Positions 37,552 through 52,000 of a DNA stretch of 64,000 bases are shown here, piece after piece; positions within the stretch are counted from its first letter, which is position 1; the number at the start of each line of letters is the position of its first letter. Made by a program: the position numbers and the translations under genes. The DNA lies in assembly GCA_009869945.1 (NCBI GenBank), contig WIXG01000216.1, positions 62,001 through 126,000 of the forward strand. Direction: 5' to 3'. Source of the stretch: Mesaphorura yosii. Lineage: Eukaryota; Arthropoda; Collembola; Poduromorpha; Tullbergiidae. The notes beneath the pieces are model-generated. The model did no database searches and was not told the origin of the DNA. It worked only from the letters and a program-made list of their open reading frames with translations.

Positions 37552-38564
37552 ATGAATAAAAAGGTTAACACAGGAACCGTGTCGGACAAGTGATTCAACT
37601 AAATCCACAGTGGAACAAGATTGACATCGCTAATCACTTTAAAGCTGAAGCGGTTCCAAAAATCGCATCATTCGAAGGTAAGAAGCTGGACATCCAATGG
37701 ATAGAAAGGTCAGATCTGGCAAGAAGCCCGTCGTGATGACGAAGGGAAACCTCACTGTACTGAAGAAGTTCTTCCATGGAAGTGACAACGTGCCGCAATC
37801 TGCTTCCAAATTCAATTGCACCCAGCAATACATCTCTCAAACCTTGAGAAGTTCACAATTAAGAAATACAAGAAGATGAGGTCGCCAGGCTACACGAAGG
37901 AACAGATTGAAACTTTCAAGACACAGAGCCGCAGACTCAACCGCAATTCAATTGGCAAAGAATGGTCATCGACGATGAGCATTACTTTCCCTTCAGCAAG
38001 TCACAAATACCAGGAAACGCCAGATTTTACTCCAGCAACAAAGAAAACATGACTCCAACAAAGAAATTTTACTTTAAGCACAAATCTGAGCCAAAAAATT
38101 TAGTGTGGATTGGAATTTCTCCGCGTGGTGTGACTGAGTCATACTTTCTCCCGTCAAGAAGTTTACAGGGAAAGTTGTCTGCGACGAATTTTGGTTCCTT
38201 TCATTCGAGAAAAGTATCCGGACAACGATTACATCTTCTGGCCAGACAAGACTTCATCACACTATGCGAAATCAGTAACCACCTCTCTCTAAAGAGAAAC
38301 ATCAATTTCGTGCGCAAGGACGACAATCCTACAAATCTACCACAGGCCCGTCCAATTCAAGACTTCTTCGGATATCTCGATTAACTGGTCTACAAAGATG
38401 GTTGGAAAGCTCGAAATATCAAACAGTTACGAAGACACATTAAGTTCTGCCTTAAGAAAGTGGATTTGGATGTCTTCCGACGCGTAACGGAGAAAGTTAG
38501 AGCTTACTTAGAAAGTGTGGCGAGAAGGGTCCCTATGCAATCAATCATTAGTACTGTTAAATAA
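37552..38564 (+). pseudogene. Broken mariner-type transposase
   Basis: Recognisable blocks in order are an N-terminal helix-turn-helix remnant (VIQLNPQWNKIDIANHFKAE), a first catalytic Asp region (VIDDEHYF, about 37965-37988), a second (DYIFWPDKTSSHYAK, near 38230-38275), a third (ARPIQDFFG, near 38345-38371) and a C-terminal helix block ending ISTVK before TAA at 38562-38564. The blocks lie in different frames. WPDK is out of register with the regions on either side, the N-terminal part holds stops, and an in-frame TAA at 38382-38384 interrupts the ARPIQDFF block from VYKDGW. A consensus relative has about 330-350 residues, so most of the gene length is still there. Confidence 0.8.
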
Positions 38565-38641
38565 CCTTGTTTTTAACCTTCTCAAACAATTTACCGTTTA
38601 AAAATCTGTTGGTTAGTAATAAAGTTACATCGGTTTTACTT

Positions 38642-38668
38642 CAGTGCCATTTTTATGTTGTGACCCGT
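38642..38668 (-). repeat. Right terminal inverted repeat of mariner copy
   Basis: Inverted partner of the left repeat, ending GTGACCCGT and followed by TA. Confidence 0.88.
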
Positions 38669-38913
38669 TAGTACAACTAACTAATTTTAAACTAGCCTTA
38701 CTAGTTTCATCTAATTAAAACCTCAAACTAAATGTGCAAGAAGTTACAAATGTTGCGAATTCTAAAATAGAACATGGCATTTCGTTGCAGGAATTATTTC
38801 TAGAGACAAATTGCTTATTGCATTGTGCCCAAGAATTGAGCTAGTTTTATGTCATTCACGACTACAGTCTCCACTCACATACTTATTACTACTCAAACAA
38901 TCTAAGTAGGATT

Positions 38914-38919
38914 TTTATT
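38914..38919 (-). terminator. Possible poly(A) signal of the ABCA gene
   Basis: AATAAA on the minus strand about 145 bases past the ABCA stop codon and outside the mariner copy. Confidence 0.4.
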
Positions 38920-39061
38920 ATAGGAATGCAACACATAATTGCTCCACACAGTACATCACTGTCAAATACTATTATACCTTCTTAGGGCGTCATTGAGACT
39001 TTTAGAGAGGCTATCACTATCAGATCACAAGTTCTGCAAGAGCTTTCTATTTTATATCATT

Positions 39062-42000
39062 CTAGGTTTGATGTTGGTTTTGCGCCTCTACTTGTCTAAC
39101 ATCATAATTACTACTCGATTTTACTCGGTTCACGCTCCTGCAAAGTTTACAGAGTTTCTGGAAAAGGTCGACCCCTCCACCTTCACGGCTTGGATATTGC
39201 TGTCGAGCAAAATTTAAAAATACTTGTTCTAGAGTTGTCTCGCTTAGCAGATAGTCTTCTATTTCTTCCTTGTATTGGCCCTTCAGCTGTTCAATACTCT
39301 CAAACATTGTTTCCCAAGTGAAAGTCGTGCTAAGCACTTGGAACTGCAGGACATTCTGAAATAAAATGAAATGAGATTAGAATTCATTGAGGAGTGGAGA
39401 GCACGGCTAATACTTTTGCCAATCTTCTTACTTGATGTTCGTCTTGCAGCCGACAAGGACTGAAGGTTTGAAGTATATCGTTTTTCAAAGCAATCACTTT
39501 GCTAGGATCAACATCCATATTGAGCTGAAGGACTAGACTGTAGCCTGTTGCAAACTTCTTCTTCAAATGCTGAACACCGCCGAGACATTGCAGTTGTCCA
39601 TTCACCATTATCCCCAGCCTTGAGCACAGGGACTCACATTCCTCCATACTGAAACACAATGATAGCCAACGTCAGCAACTCATTTTTCATGATCAAATCA
39701 TCTAAAAAAAGAACGAGTGCTCCGTACCTGTGGGATGTGAGAACCACACATTGTGAAGTTCCTCGCAATGATGCAATTACATCCCAGAACTGACGACGAG
39801 CGACCGGATCAACTCCTACAGGAAAATTGTTCATTAATCTTACTCTCCGAATATGATTCAGTTCCTGGCAGTTGCGAACGACTTACCTGAAGTGGGCTCG
39901 TCCAAGAAGATTATTTCCGGATCTGCAATCATTGCCATTGCCACACTCAAACGTCTTTTCATCCCACCGCTGTAGTTTCCACACTCAATGTTGCCACTCT
40001 TCAGCAAACCTGATGATATCGTAAAATCGGTGAAGGCTATGAAGCCAAGGCACCAGCGATTGGAATATTTTATGATGACACGATTCATTACCTAGCTTGT
40101 CTAGCCATTTGTCCACCTGGAATTTTTGTTGATCACTTGGGATTCCACGCAGGCTCGCGAAAAGTTGGAGCATTTCACGTCCCGTTAGCACATTAATGAT
40201 TGCGTCAAACTGCGGACAATAGCCAATTCTTGCCAAGAACCTTCCACGATCTTTTCCCAACGAATTCTGATCGTTGTAAACGTTTCCTTGACTGAACTCC
40301 TCGTCCCCAGTCAGCATTCTGAAGGTTGTTGTCTTTCCAGCACCATTCACTCCCAACAGCCCAAAACATTCGCCGTGTCGTACAGCAAAGTTAATATTTG
40401 AGACGGCCGCAAAATTTCCAAAGTTTTTACAAAGATCGTTCACAATCAAAGCATCTTGATAATTCTTTGCAGAAACCATGTCTCCGACACGATTGCTTTC
40501 CGCAAGGACATCGTCGTCGTTCGGTTGTTCTCTGAACTTGAATTGAAACCTCGGAAGTCGATTCAACATCCTCCTTGGGTACGATACAACCAACTTGAGC
40601 AGCCCGGATTCCACCAGCACCAGAACCACAAAATAGAAGATGCCACAGAAGCACATGCCCAGGACTTCGCGACCAATTCCCCATGTCTCCACGTTATTCT
40701 CAAGGTAGTATGACCATGTCAAAAATGGTGCCGGCTCGAAACACGGACTCGCGTCAGAGTAGGCGTTGTTGTTGATCTCCATACAATTGTCTATAGAAGA
40801 AAAATTGTGCAGGAGATCGTGTTGTGGATCCTTTCCGTACTATAACGAACTTACCACAACATTGCAGAAGCAAAGGATCGACTTCAATTCCAGCCCTGCA
40901 GAAGAGTGCCTTGTCTTCATGTGGAATGATGTTGCAACGACCATTCGCAGTTGCGATGCTGGCATATCGCATGATACTCATCGACGCCCCAAATGTGGGA
41001 AACACGGATCCAAACGCTCGTATTCCTGCCGATGCACCTGGAGATGAACTCCCGAGTGAAAACACCACAATCGGCAAAACCAACCCTGGAATAAACCCGT
41101 GATAATTGAGATGTGTTGCAAGCCAAATAAGCGCAAAAATGAAAGGCAGCCAACCTGTCAGGAGATGTACAATCGTCTGAGCCGCGTAGCCACCGTGCGG
41201 AGACGGAACAAACAGACTGAAGACGTATGAGAACATGATTGCCGCAAATCCCCAGACGAGTAGAATGACCATCATTACACCTGATAAGACAATGATGATA
41301 ATGTGAAATGTGCTACGGCTGGAATGCTTTGGCTAGCTTGTATGATTTGGACTCACCTATGGCACCGTAGGACGTATACGACCCGTATTTCTGACAGAGT
41401 GGGAAACAAGCCAGCATGACCAGAATAGCCACAATTGTAACCAGCATATCCCAAAGGAACGAAGTACTCCAAAACGTCAACGGGTTGACTCCAGTCATCA
41501 ATTGCAGTTGTTTGGCCTAAAACGTTTTGATTAATTTTCGCTCGACAAACGTAAACGAGCCAATTCTGAAACCAACCTTTGAGAGACGTTCTTCAGTTGG
41601 GAAAACCATGAAGGTGCCTCCAAACAGCGCCAGTGCTATCGGTACAAATGCACCGTAGATGATGGGAACAAGAACAGTATAAGCAGGATTAGGTTGCGCA
41701 GCTTCCAGTACGGACGATAGTTCATTTTCCAGCGGATGAACAATTGCTTGTATGCTTTTTTCCGGTTCAAGGGATTTCAGTATTGCATTTGTGACCAGAT
41801 TGATTGAAAGTGGCACCGCATGGTGAGGACTTGTCGAGTACATAGCCGTTGTTTGGTTTGATTCAAAGACAGCACCAACAAGATATTGCTCACGATATGA
41901 ACCCAAATCACGAAGACCAACTGCCAGAAGGTCATCAATCATATCCTCGACTCTGATTGCAACTTTCCCCAGGATGGACTGATACGAGTCTCCATATGTC

Positions 42001-45000
42001 TGTATATTGATTACAAAGTGACCAGTTGCGATTCATTCAAGCCCCATTTTAAATGCAACAAATATAAATCGCGCAATTCCTTAACCTCAGGCAGGAGAAT
42101 TCAAATAGAACCAGAACTTACAGAATTATCGACAGAGTACAAGATATGTGGGTCTTTGTATGGTTCCAAGTCCATTACCAATGGTGGTGAGCTCACTGCT
42201 GGCGTAAAGGTTTGGCTGCTGAGTACGATTGCGCCAATCAACAGGATAGGTGGAATTACGAACTAAAGAATAATAGAATTAGTGTAAATATGCGTCAAGA
42301 ATGTTATAGGATTCAGTGAATTTCTTAAATAACCCCACCTGGGCGAGCAGCAATTTTTTCTGTCTCCTCGAGTAATGAATCTTCTTCCAAATCAAGGCAA
42401 AGAATCGCATCATTGTCAGTTGGAAACCTGTCACCAGCTTGTTCATTGATTCCTTCTCATGAACAGGTGAGTCCATCACAAATTCAGCGTGCCCATTTGT
42501 TCCATTTTTGTGGGAATTCATTTCGCCAATGCTATTTAATCATTTGCAACTATGTTTTTATCCCGTTCACTCAAGACTGTTCAAAGCGAGAGTTCTTACT
42601 GTAAAAATACTTCATCCATGGTCGTCGGTGTCAGCCCTTTCGCAATTATGCCAAAATCTTTTTCGTACAAGGATAAATCCGTAAACATGGGTGAAAACTT
42701 TGCGGTTGACGTGTTCTCAGCAGACAGCGAGATATCAATTGACGGAGCTGCATCACGCTTGATGTAAGCTTGCGGGATGTGTTTCTGGACAACCTTTAAA
42801 ATGTCCTCAGCGCTTGCGTCAAGGGTTGTCGTCATCTTCAACGTATAACCAGTTCCTACGACGAACGAGTTTTTGCATTAGTCTCGTGATCATACATGGA
42901 GACCGGATAAGGATATGAAGTATGCCAGTAGTGTTTTACCGAAACTTTTCTTGAGAAAGAGAGGCGTTCCACAACATTGAATTTTCCCATCGGCCATGAC
43001 CGCAACACGATCGCCTAAAATGTCAGCTTCTTCCATGAAGTGGGTTGTGAGAAGAATTGTGCGATTCTGCCTCAATTCCTGGGCAAAGAACGAACTTTGA
43101 AGAAATCGGCAGTTACAAGCCGGCGTTTGTAACAGAAAACTTACGAGCAAGAGATCCCAGATAACTCGACGTGCTTCAGGGTCCATACCCGATGTTGGTT
43201 CATCCAAGATCACAATCTGGAAAAGACGAGAATGATTTAGAATTGTTATACAAAACTTACTAGAAACGAAATACGCACCTTTGTTCCACCAATCAGGGCC
43301 ATTCCGAGACATAATTTACGCTTTTGGCCGCCGGATAAATCCATTGACATCGTATGCATTTTTTCCTTGAGCTGAAGTTTCTGCACCAACACGCGCATTT
43401 CTGACACGGCTTGCTCGCTCGACTTTCCCTTGATCTATTACAAGTATAAAAGTTAAGACGCGTGTTATCCATCGAGCAACTTATTAACAGCATTAGGCAT
43501 ACTCTTGCAAAGAAGATCAAATGTTCCTCGACAGTCAGTCGATCGAAAAGCATGTTATGCTGTGGGCAGAGGCCGAGACTTGCTCGAACTTTATCCAAGT
43601 CCTTGTTGATGTCATATCCGTTCAGTACAGCAGTTCCGGATGTTGACTTGAAAAGTCCTGCATGGAGAATAGAATGTGGTATCATTTCTTCGTTGACATT
43701 TTTCAAGCACATGACATACCTGTGAGGATTGAAATTGTCGTTGTTTTTCCAGCTCCGTTGTGTCCCAGAAAAGCCGTGATTTGGCCTTCATACATTCTCA
43801 AAGAAATACCGTCCACGGCAGTTTTCTTGCCGAATTTTTTGGTCAAATTGTAAATCCTTATTGTGGCTGTTAAATCTTCCGGTTCCGCCTCAAAGCCCTT
43901 TGGTAAGTTCAATGAATTTGCCAGTGATTGCCTACGTTTGGATGGTGCCTTCGGATTCCATGTTGACCACTACCGGAAATATGTTATGTTCAATATATTC
44001 ACATTTAATTTTAAGAATGACTAATCAGAATTGCGTGGCTTGACTTACCTGGAAAATGTAGTACCATGGCTTACGAATCCCGAACCTGCTAGGCAGGATG
44101 TTCTCCAAGTACAGAGTCAGTGACACATACACGAAAATGTCCACCACAAACATGATGCAAATGTAGAGCAGCGACATTTTGTCGAACAAACTGATTGGTG
44201 AGTGAATGTTACTCCATTGAGATCCGACACCTTTTCCTTCAAAACTGCACATGATCTTGATGGCCCAATGCAAACCCATGTTTGGAGACAGTGCGGCCAG
44301 CAATTTTTGTGCGGTTGACAGACTTCGGTAGCTGCCTTCCATCGGAACAAACAAGGCGTAGTAAGAGATGATCCAGAACACAATTCCCATTGTCGTGGCC
44401 AAAGTTGCTGCAAGCATAAAAGATGTGAGTGGTTAGTTAGCATTCGAGTGGTTGGAAGTTTATCATCCTAAGACTCACGTTTTGATGAGAAGATGGACAC
44501 AAAGAAGCAGAACGCGGTCGCAGCCATCGTGTACAGGAAGAAGACCACCCACCAAAGGCTAACATCGCCATAAGTTATGACCGGCCCTGATTCTGGATTG
44601 AATGTGTAGAAGAGCAGGAACATGACAATGGTGACACTGAATGATAGAATGAGCATGGAATTCAGCATCCATCCGAGCCAATGCATCCAATTTGGGAGAC
44701 CCATCAGTTTCATCAACTCCTGTATTAATTGCATTAAAATATTCATGTCACCGCTGTAAGCTAATGCGCCGTATCGAATTCACTACACGAACCTTGATTC
44801 CGCTTTCTCTTTCCGATACAGTGTTACGTATGATTGATGGAACAATAAAAATGAAGCCGATGATGAAGAGTTGAGGCAGTACAATGAAGTAGAAGTGACT
44901 GAAACTCTCAGCTTTGAAGTATGGTGGATAAGGAAAAGCACGCAAGTTTAACTACAAACATAAAAAGTGACTATGACTCAGCATGTAACTTCTGATATGA

Positions 45001-46039
45001 TACGTGCGCCTTTAACTGAACTTACGTCGTCTCCCATTTGCTCGTCCGTCAGATGTTGAAGTAATATTTTGTCCAAGGCTATTTGCAGACCAGCCACACC
45101 GCCATTTAGATACGAGGCGGAATTTTCTACAAAGAACGTTCCACGGTTATGGTCATAGACAATGAGCAACCCAGAAACTCAAGAAGAAATGGTTCGAGGT
45201 CATATCTTTAATGGCTTTATCAATTCTCCAGGAAAAACAGCCTTACCCAATTCTGGACCCGGAAGTTGCAGCCATGAAAAGATCGTATTTGTATGTATGG
45301 TGTACGAAGCCGGCCTCAGCGTGTATGTGATTTTCTTGTCCGATATCTCATTGAACACGATTCCAGCTTTCAAGGGCGGGTCAGTATTGTCGAGAAAATC
45401 GCTCTTTGACAAGTACGTGCTCATCTCGGCTTCCGATTCAAAACCTTGCAAAACTGAAAAGGTGCAGAAACAAAGAACTGATTACAAGGAGTTCAAGCAG
45501 AAACTGCATTGTAAGGTCAAAGTCTTGGCTCAAGGCTCGTCAAGGCCAGAAATCATTGCAAAGAAGTGTCGTGTGCCCTTACGATAATCATATTCCGCGT
45601 CAACAGTATAAGATTCGTTAAACCGAATCTTGAAATGCTTCATGATTTCGTTGGTCTCCGTCGTGTTAGGTGTGAACCCCAGGATACAATTCGGGCACAG
45701 CAACTCTATTGATGTGAATCCGTAGTATTCCTGAACCGAAGGAAAAAAGTTAATACTTCATTCTGTGAACGTGAATTGAGTTAAGAAGCGCCTGCCTACA
45801 TGCGGGTACGTCGGGGAATAGATGGTGTTGTTCTTCTCCACCGTCGCTCCACTTTCAGTCATGAGCGTCTTCATGAATGCGATCGTGAACGCGGCCAGCG
45901 TCGGCAGAATTATTTCGCAAGCTGTTACGATGTAATGCCTTCTTCGGAAAAGTAAGTTCTTCCAGAGTAGGAGAAGAATTCTTCGGAGGACGAAGCTTTT
46001 CTCCTCGTCCGGTCGCTCTTCGTCGTCGCCGTACTTCAT
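39062..46039 (-). CDS. Full-length ABCA-subfamily lipid transporter
   Basis: Twenty-three exons (first 45800-46039, last 39062-39355) encode 1,748 residues, normal for ABCA3-like proteins. The other exons, in order, are 45583-45730, 45247-45453, 45026-45126, 44793-44951, 44479-44719, 44049-44407, 43720-43969, 43503-43657, 43279-43434, 43145-43216, 42940-43078, 42600-42855, 42339-42531, 42122-42262, 41577-41999, 41357-41516, 40855-41280, 40092-40790, 39887-40009, 39728-39815 and 39432-39648. Layout is TM1, large extracellular loop, five helices, NBD1, then the same again with NBD2. NBD1 has [10 protein letters not shown] (554), LSGGQ (653) and VILDEP (674); NBD2 has [10 protein letters not shown] (1422), YSGGM (1521) and IFLDEP (1542). 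Both domains keep their catalytic motifs, so the protein should be active. ABCA proteins move phospholipids or sterols across membranes. Family-typical TTMDEVFL and [11 protein letters not shown] tails follow each NBD. I cannot assign a paralogue number. Confidence 0.93.
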
Positions 46040-49000
46040 TTTGAGACGATTGTTTTACACTAAAGAGTTGAGTCTTCACGAGAGTTATGGCAAGTGAATG
46101 AAATTCGATGAGAACAGTCTGCAACTGGATTCGTTGAGCTCGGCTTCGGTGCCTGTGATCTGCACAATGGAAAACAATTAATTTACCTTTGGTCTCAAAC
46201 GTCATCAGTCACTTGTTCAGACCCTGATCTCTGAGCGGTCAAACGAATCTCTCCATGCAATCTAACCCACAGTCTGAATCTAGCAAACGAACTCGTTGGC
46301 GAAAACTTCATTGATGCAAGCCGCGAGCGCAAGAATCAAATGATGTGGTCGCGAGAGTCACAATAACGAATGTTTACCATGTGTGGTACTTAAAAATCAA
46401 CAGCAAGCCATTGAACAAAAAGCGCACAATTGATCAGCCAGCGTTATAAACTGGTTTTTCCCACGTCAGTACCCCAAACAGATTCGTTTTCATTTACAGT
46501 TTGTCCAAAAGTAAATCTGAACTTGCTAATCCCAAAGCATGTTATAAAAAAATAGCATCGGAAATCATGTCAATCCATTTTTCGCATGGACCAGAGATGC
46601 CAGTGACAAGTCCTTAGCCATGCCCTTCATCATTGATGTTGACTTTGCGAAATCAATTCACGTTCTTGCAGTTAGCCATGGAGACTTGACTCGGCATTGG
46701 CATTCGAAAAACAAGGACGATGCTCGAGAATGAGAAGACTGAAGACCAGTCTAGACTGGAAATCGCCCAATTCAAGATCAGTTGGTTCATAAAATGATGT
46801 GTCAATTAGTTTGCCAGCAGTTCATCTGACGGTGGACCTTAATTAATCTTGAGTCGTGCGCGCTGGTCCTATCCGAAGGAAATTGACGTTGCCTGCCGAC
46901 TACTTTTGCTGTTTTTGCATGTAAGAGCTCTCATGATCGTCATATATTTACAAGCACATACGTGTATTATTGAAGACGAACGATGAAGGTTAACCTCTTT
47001 TAATTGCAATAAGTTTTCTTGTTCCTTCCATGCCAAGTTCTACTTCATGGGATCCGTATTTCGCATTTCGTAATCATACACGATAATTACAATTGTGCAT
47101 GAACAGCAAACTTTTCATAAAATCAGGTTCGGCAAAATTCTAAGAAACAGGGGATGCAGAGTAAGAACTACGCATCAAAAATGGTGATTTTTGTCCTCCA
47201 TTCAGCAGAATTTTAAAGATGAAATGCAGTTCAGCTCAGTCATTTACTGTCCCTAATTTTTCTTCACAGATCACATTCACCAGCTTGGTTAAAATGGCAA
47301 ATAGTTCAGTCGGGGTATTTCCCAAAAGTCAGGAAGTCTCGAACTTGCCTTATGATTCGAGGAATTGTTTGAGCTAACCACGGACTCAATGAAACTCGAA
47401 CTTTGTAAACAATGACTGATAATGATGAGTGATATACGTGTGTACGCATTGGCTTTTGCTTCTGCCAATTGTCCAAGTCAGACTCTGAAAAACCTCCTGT
47501 GGCTCTCTTGAGTATGGAAGCATTTAAATATTCAGAAGGCACGCAGACAGGTACGCTATTGTGACTAAAAATATCACTGCTTGTGTATTAATCATGGCTA
47601 TGAATGGACTACGCACAGGTGCTCCGTGATCGTCCTGCGTTGGATGCGTACTCGCAGGTCAAACTGTAAATTTTATTTTCTGACATGCATGGCGAGACGC
47701 GGACCGAATGCGGTATGAATTAGTCTTTGAAAGACAAATCCGACCTGCTGCGTTGTTCCGAAAACAATTTTCACGTACCTTTATTTTCATTCGATGATCA
47801 GTGAGTAGTTTAAGATGTGAATGAGATTCACGTTGTCCACATGCCAAACGCTCAAAAGCCCTGTGGCCTTGGCCGGTGGCTACACCGATCGCGATCGCGC
47901 GTCGTCCGTTCACTCCAGCGCGACAATTCACAGCACACTTGTTTTAAATTCAGTTTAGCATTCAGAAATATCGAACTCGTCAATAGCACGCGTTCGTCAA
48001 TGCACTGTTACTTCTCACACTTTTTATTTAAATAAGTTATTTAAATCCACCATTACCATTAAGTTAGCGTTACCGTGAATCTGGGACACGAGCACATGAT
48101 TGTTGCTGATTGCTCTCGCTTGCACCGTGAGGCCAAGCACTGTGAAACTGTGAGAGGTGCACTAAACTGCTGCGCTTTGGCTGCAATCTTGAAAGAGGTG
48201 TTCGACAGTGTCTTCTCGTTCGAATGCAAATTATTACGATAGACTAAGATTTCATGCTGATCTCGCCTGTGCAGTATGCAGCTTGTTTTCGTCTCGCGGG
48301 CAATAAGAAACTAATAAGATTTAGGTTCATTTAACATTGAGCACTTCTGAGGATGAGATACTGAGATTTACATCAACACTAACATCATATCAGGTAAGAA
48401 CTACCACTACGGCCGTTGCGACGTGCGACTACGTATGATTATTCACTCGGGTTCGTGGGAAACGTATTTTTTAGGTATTATAACAGCTCAAAGCAATAAT
48501 TGTGATTGCGAATTGCAGCAGCGGCGCTGCTGAACAGGTTGTATTTGCAATAATGAGTGTGCATGCAACGCAGGCAACTAATGATGAAGAATGAAAGAGC
48601 AAAAAGAGACACAGTGAATTGTGAATTGTAGAGTTGTAATTGCACAGGTTAGCGTAACTTACGATATGCGTGGTCTGTGTACAGATTCACCTTCAATCAC
48701 GCGCATTGCATGACTGACTAGTTTTCAAAAGTTGACTCGGACTTTTAATTCTTCGTTAGCACATGAACCACCACCACACGAGGGGATTTAATACGATCTC
48801 AAAGTCATTAAACGACAATGGAACCCGTGCGTCAGTGCGTGGATGAGACTTTTTCGCATGCCTGTGTAAATACACCAAAATTCGTCTTTGATGGCTTTGG
48901 CTTCCCGACACGATGCGATGGTTGATTTATTATCAAAACACTACAGGAGCCATTGAGCTGTGGTATCATGTTTGTTTGTACCAGCACTCATATGCACAGT

Positions 49001-52000
49001 GAAGAACTACTTTGAGCGTTTGACCATCACACGATGGAAGCTTTTGTCGATCAAATATTCCACCAGTGCAATGACGTTTGCATCTTGATCTTCACATTCA
49101 GACAAGGTAAAATGAGCCAGCCACACAATTATCTTACAATTAGGATCTCATTCTTTTAATTATTACGTAATTCACAAATTCACCTCACTGCGTTGTTGTA
49201 CCTGCATCACCTGTCCTGTCTGTAAGCTGTACGGCAATCACCTACTTCACTTGATTCGTACAACTGAATGCTGAAGGAATTGTTATGCAATTTCGCCCAA
49301 AATCGAAGCCGTGCTCACACCATACGATATGATAACATTAAAATTGTTCAGAGTTGTGACAGTGATAGTCTTGTACGTATACGCTGATTGCAGGCCAATT
49401 TTGACAATAGCAAACGCCAACAATCTCTTTCCACAGCCCACCATGGACATTGACATTCTAATTCTGCTCGCTGCAACCCAAGCCATGATCATGAACTTTT
49501 AACAACCTCAATGCAATGTAATCATCATGCCATACATTGTCACACCAAGCCATGAATACCAGTAGTAATCGAAGTGTTTTTTACATGATGATCTCGAAAG
49601 TTCAGTGAAAACTCAGGCCAATACAGAGCCGAAATGAAACAATAAGGACGGAATTTATCAATAGGCGCTGGCTTTTGATGAATCACAACCACAAAGGATG
49701 GAATTATTTTTGTTTATTTTCTGGTTCGAGTCGCTCAGACTAAATCACAATCGCATCAACTCAGTCACACCCGGCTCAATCAAGCTGAGTCGGGCCACTA
49801 ATAACATTATGCTTTACCAGTCTTTCGCCTGTTTAATTACGGACTAACTTATTTGTGTGCCAATTAATTGTGCGGCGAGTTTTTTTTTACAGTGGCATGC
49901 CGCTACCTGTTCAAGGTGATTAGCAAAACATGATCTTTAGTTTTATGTTCAAACAGCACGTGGAGACAAACTACCGAACCAGATTTATGAAATCAGCAGG
50001 CGAGTGAACGAGTAGATAGTATGATTGAATGAATCTCGATTTCCTTACAGGTTACAGATGCAACAAAGGCAATGGACACGGTATTACTAAGGTGGATGTA
50101 ATAACATGGTGGAAATTTTCAATTCCACCGTGCAGGAATGGCGAAGTGAAGGTGGACTGGACAAACTGGACAGCAAGCAAAAACTCGTTTCATCGAATCA
50201 TCAGCCATCCACAGACTGTGCGAATTTTTTCAAAGCAAAGCTGGAAACTCACATTATCTTAATTATTGTTATTACGTATCAAGAATCTATACTGATCTAG
50301 TGAGTCTAACCCAGGCGAGGCTACATTTTACCTTGCCATTCTCAGCTATTTTGTATTGCAAAACATGAAAAAGCATTTCATGCGCCATTTTTTGCATTAA
50401 TAAAAACTGGTTTCTCTGCAGTCATCATTAAAACAGTAAGCAAGTAGTTAAGTTGTTAGCAGTACTTCAGCGTTCAAGACGCTGCCGTATACTTCACAGA
50501 CTGTTTTTGAATAACTAGGATTAATGCGAACAATGGCTTAGGTAGTTTGATAGTCTAGCCCAGATTGCAATGTGCGGCATAGCTGATTTTGCACGTGCAA
50601 ATATGCAGTCTCCGTCGTGTCGAAATACTAACTGCAAACAAACTCCATCTGTAATGGCAAATGCATCCTTATTCACATAATTCGAAGTCCATTCGCGACA
50701 ATTTTGTCAACAGGAAGACAGGCCAAATATTTTGATGCAATGTCAACTATAATGACTTTTCCAGTATCATCAAAAGGATGCTATAAAGTCACTAAAGGGT
50801 TGGGTGAATCGGACAGAAAAGCCTTACCACACTGCAGTTTAGCCCGTGGTGATCTGCTTGTAGACTTGGACTTGTAAACAATATTCGAGATTCGTGAGAC
50901 CAAACAGGAAATCAATCCCAGTTAATGGAATCTTTTTTACTTTGCGTCTCGCACGTGCACGATTTTTGTGTGCGAGTAATCCGTTCTTAGACGTTTAGTT
51001 TAATTCAGCAAGTCGCAAGTCATGTTGATTAATTAGCGCCTTATCCATAATGGCGAGTGCAACAATGCAAGCATGCAAGCATTCATGTCTGCGCAGTTCT
51101 TTGGCTGTTATTGCTGTTACGGAACAAAAACCTTCAATTTGAGGCGCAGAGCACTGCGAGACTGTTTTTACTCCAAGCGATCCCGGGAGCTGTATTTTTT
51201 ATCTTACCTTGTATGACTTTGAGTCTCCGCTGGGGTTGGACTTTGGCTAGGACGTGTACCGTTCACCAGAAGCCTTGAAATCAGCGTCGATTGTGGACGC
51301 CGATACAAAAACCGTGATGCAACAAAGATTTATGCACTGAACTAAATTCTGACATGTCAAATACGAAGGACTCAAATTAAAGAAAGGATATTCCAGCTGA
51401 ACATAGAACCAATCAGCAGGTGAGCCTTTTAGCCTTTCTCGTATGAGCTCCAGGCAACAAGTAGCACGTGAGTGGGAAGTAGCCAGCCCTGGGTGGATAA
51501 TTTGCCTTCCAGAGCAATTTTCTGGACTTCGGCACGAAAGCCAACGTGAAAAAAAAGAGCCAACTTGAACCTATGATCACGCGTCTGAAGAAAGGTTAAT
51601 TTATAATGCTGTAGCTTTAATTTTGTCGTTGTTACATAATTGTGCTGAATTTGTTGTAGATTTCATGTTTTGCAAAAAATATTGCTAATGCTATCGGTTA
51701 TCCAGTCTGTCCTGATTTTGCAAGAAAAAAGTTGCATTTGCATATTTTGTACCAAGACTGGAAACAAGAAGAAGAAACACGACTCACGCTGGCATTGTGT
51801 CAATCAAGTTATTTCATGATGGGTTGTAATTAATTTTGTGGCTACGTGACTGGCTTTGGCCAGTCTTAAAGTTGGTTTCATTTCATTTGTAGAATACTGC
51901 TAAATTTACCCGAAACAGACTGTAATTTTGCAATTTCAACAGATGTAAAGCCCCAGTTCCCATTTATTTGCGTGGTCGGTTTTATAATTGGAACGTTTAA

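Larger units (their letters stand above)
37394..38668 (+). mobile_element. Tc1/mariner-superfamily transposon, decayed copy
   Basis: The 1,275-base element has 27-base terminal inverted repeats that match at 25 of 27 positions (37394-37420 and 38642-38668). The outer end reads ACGGGTCA and the inner end AAAATGGCACTG. It is flanked on both sides by TA (37392-37393 and 38669-38670), the target duplication of this superfamily. The inside holds transposase remnants on the plus strand. Nearly identical repeats but a broken gene suggest a copy of moderate age, no longer autonomous. It sits between the GPATCH2-like promoter and the 3' end of the ABCA gene and interrupts neither. Confidence 0.9.
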
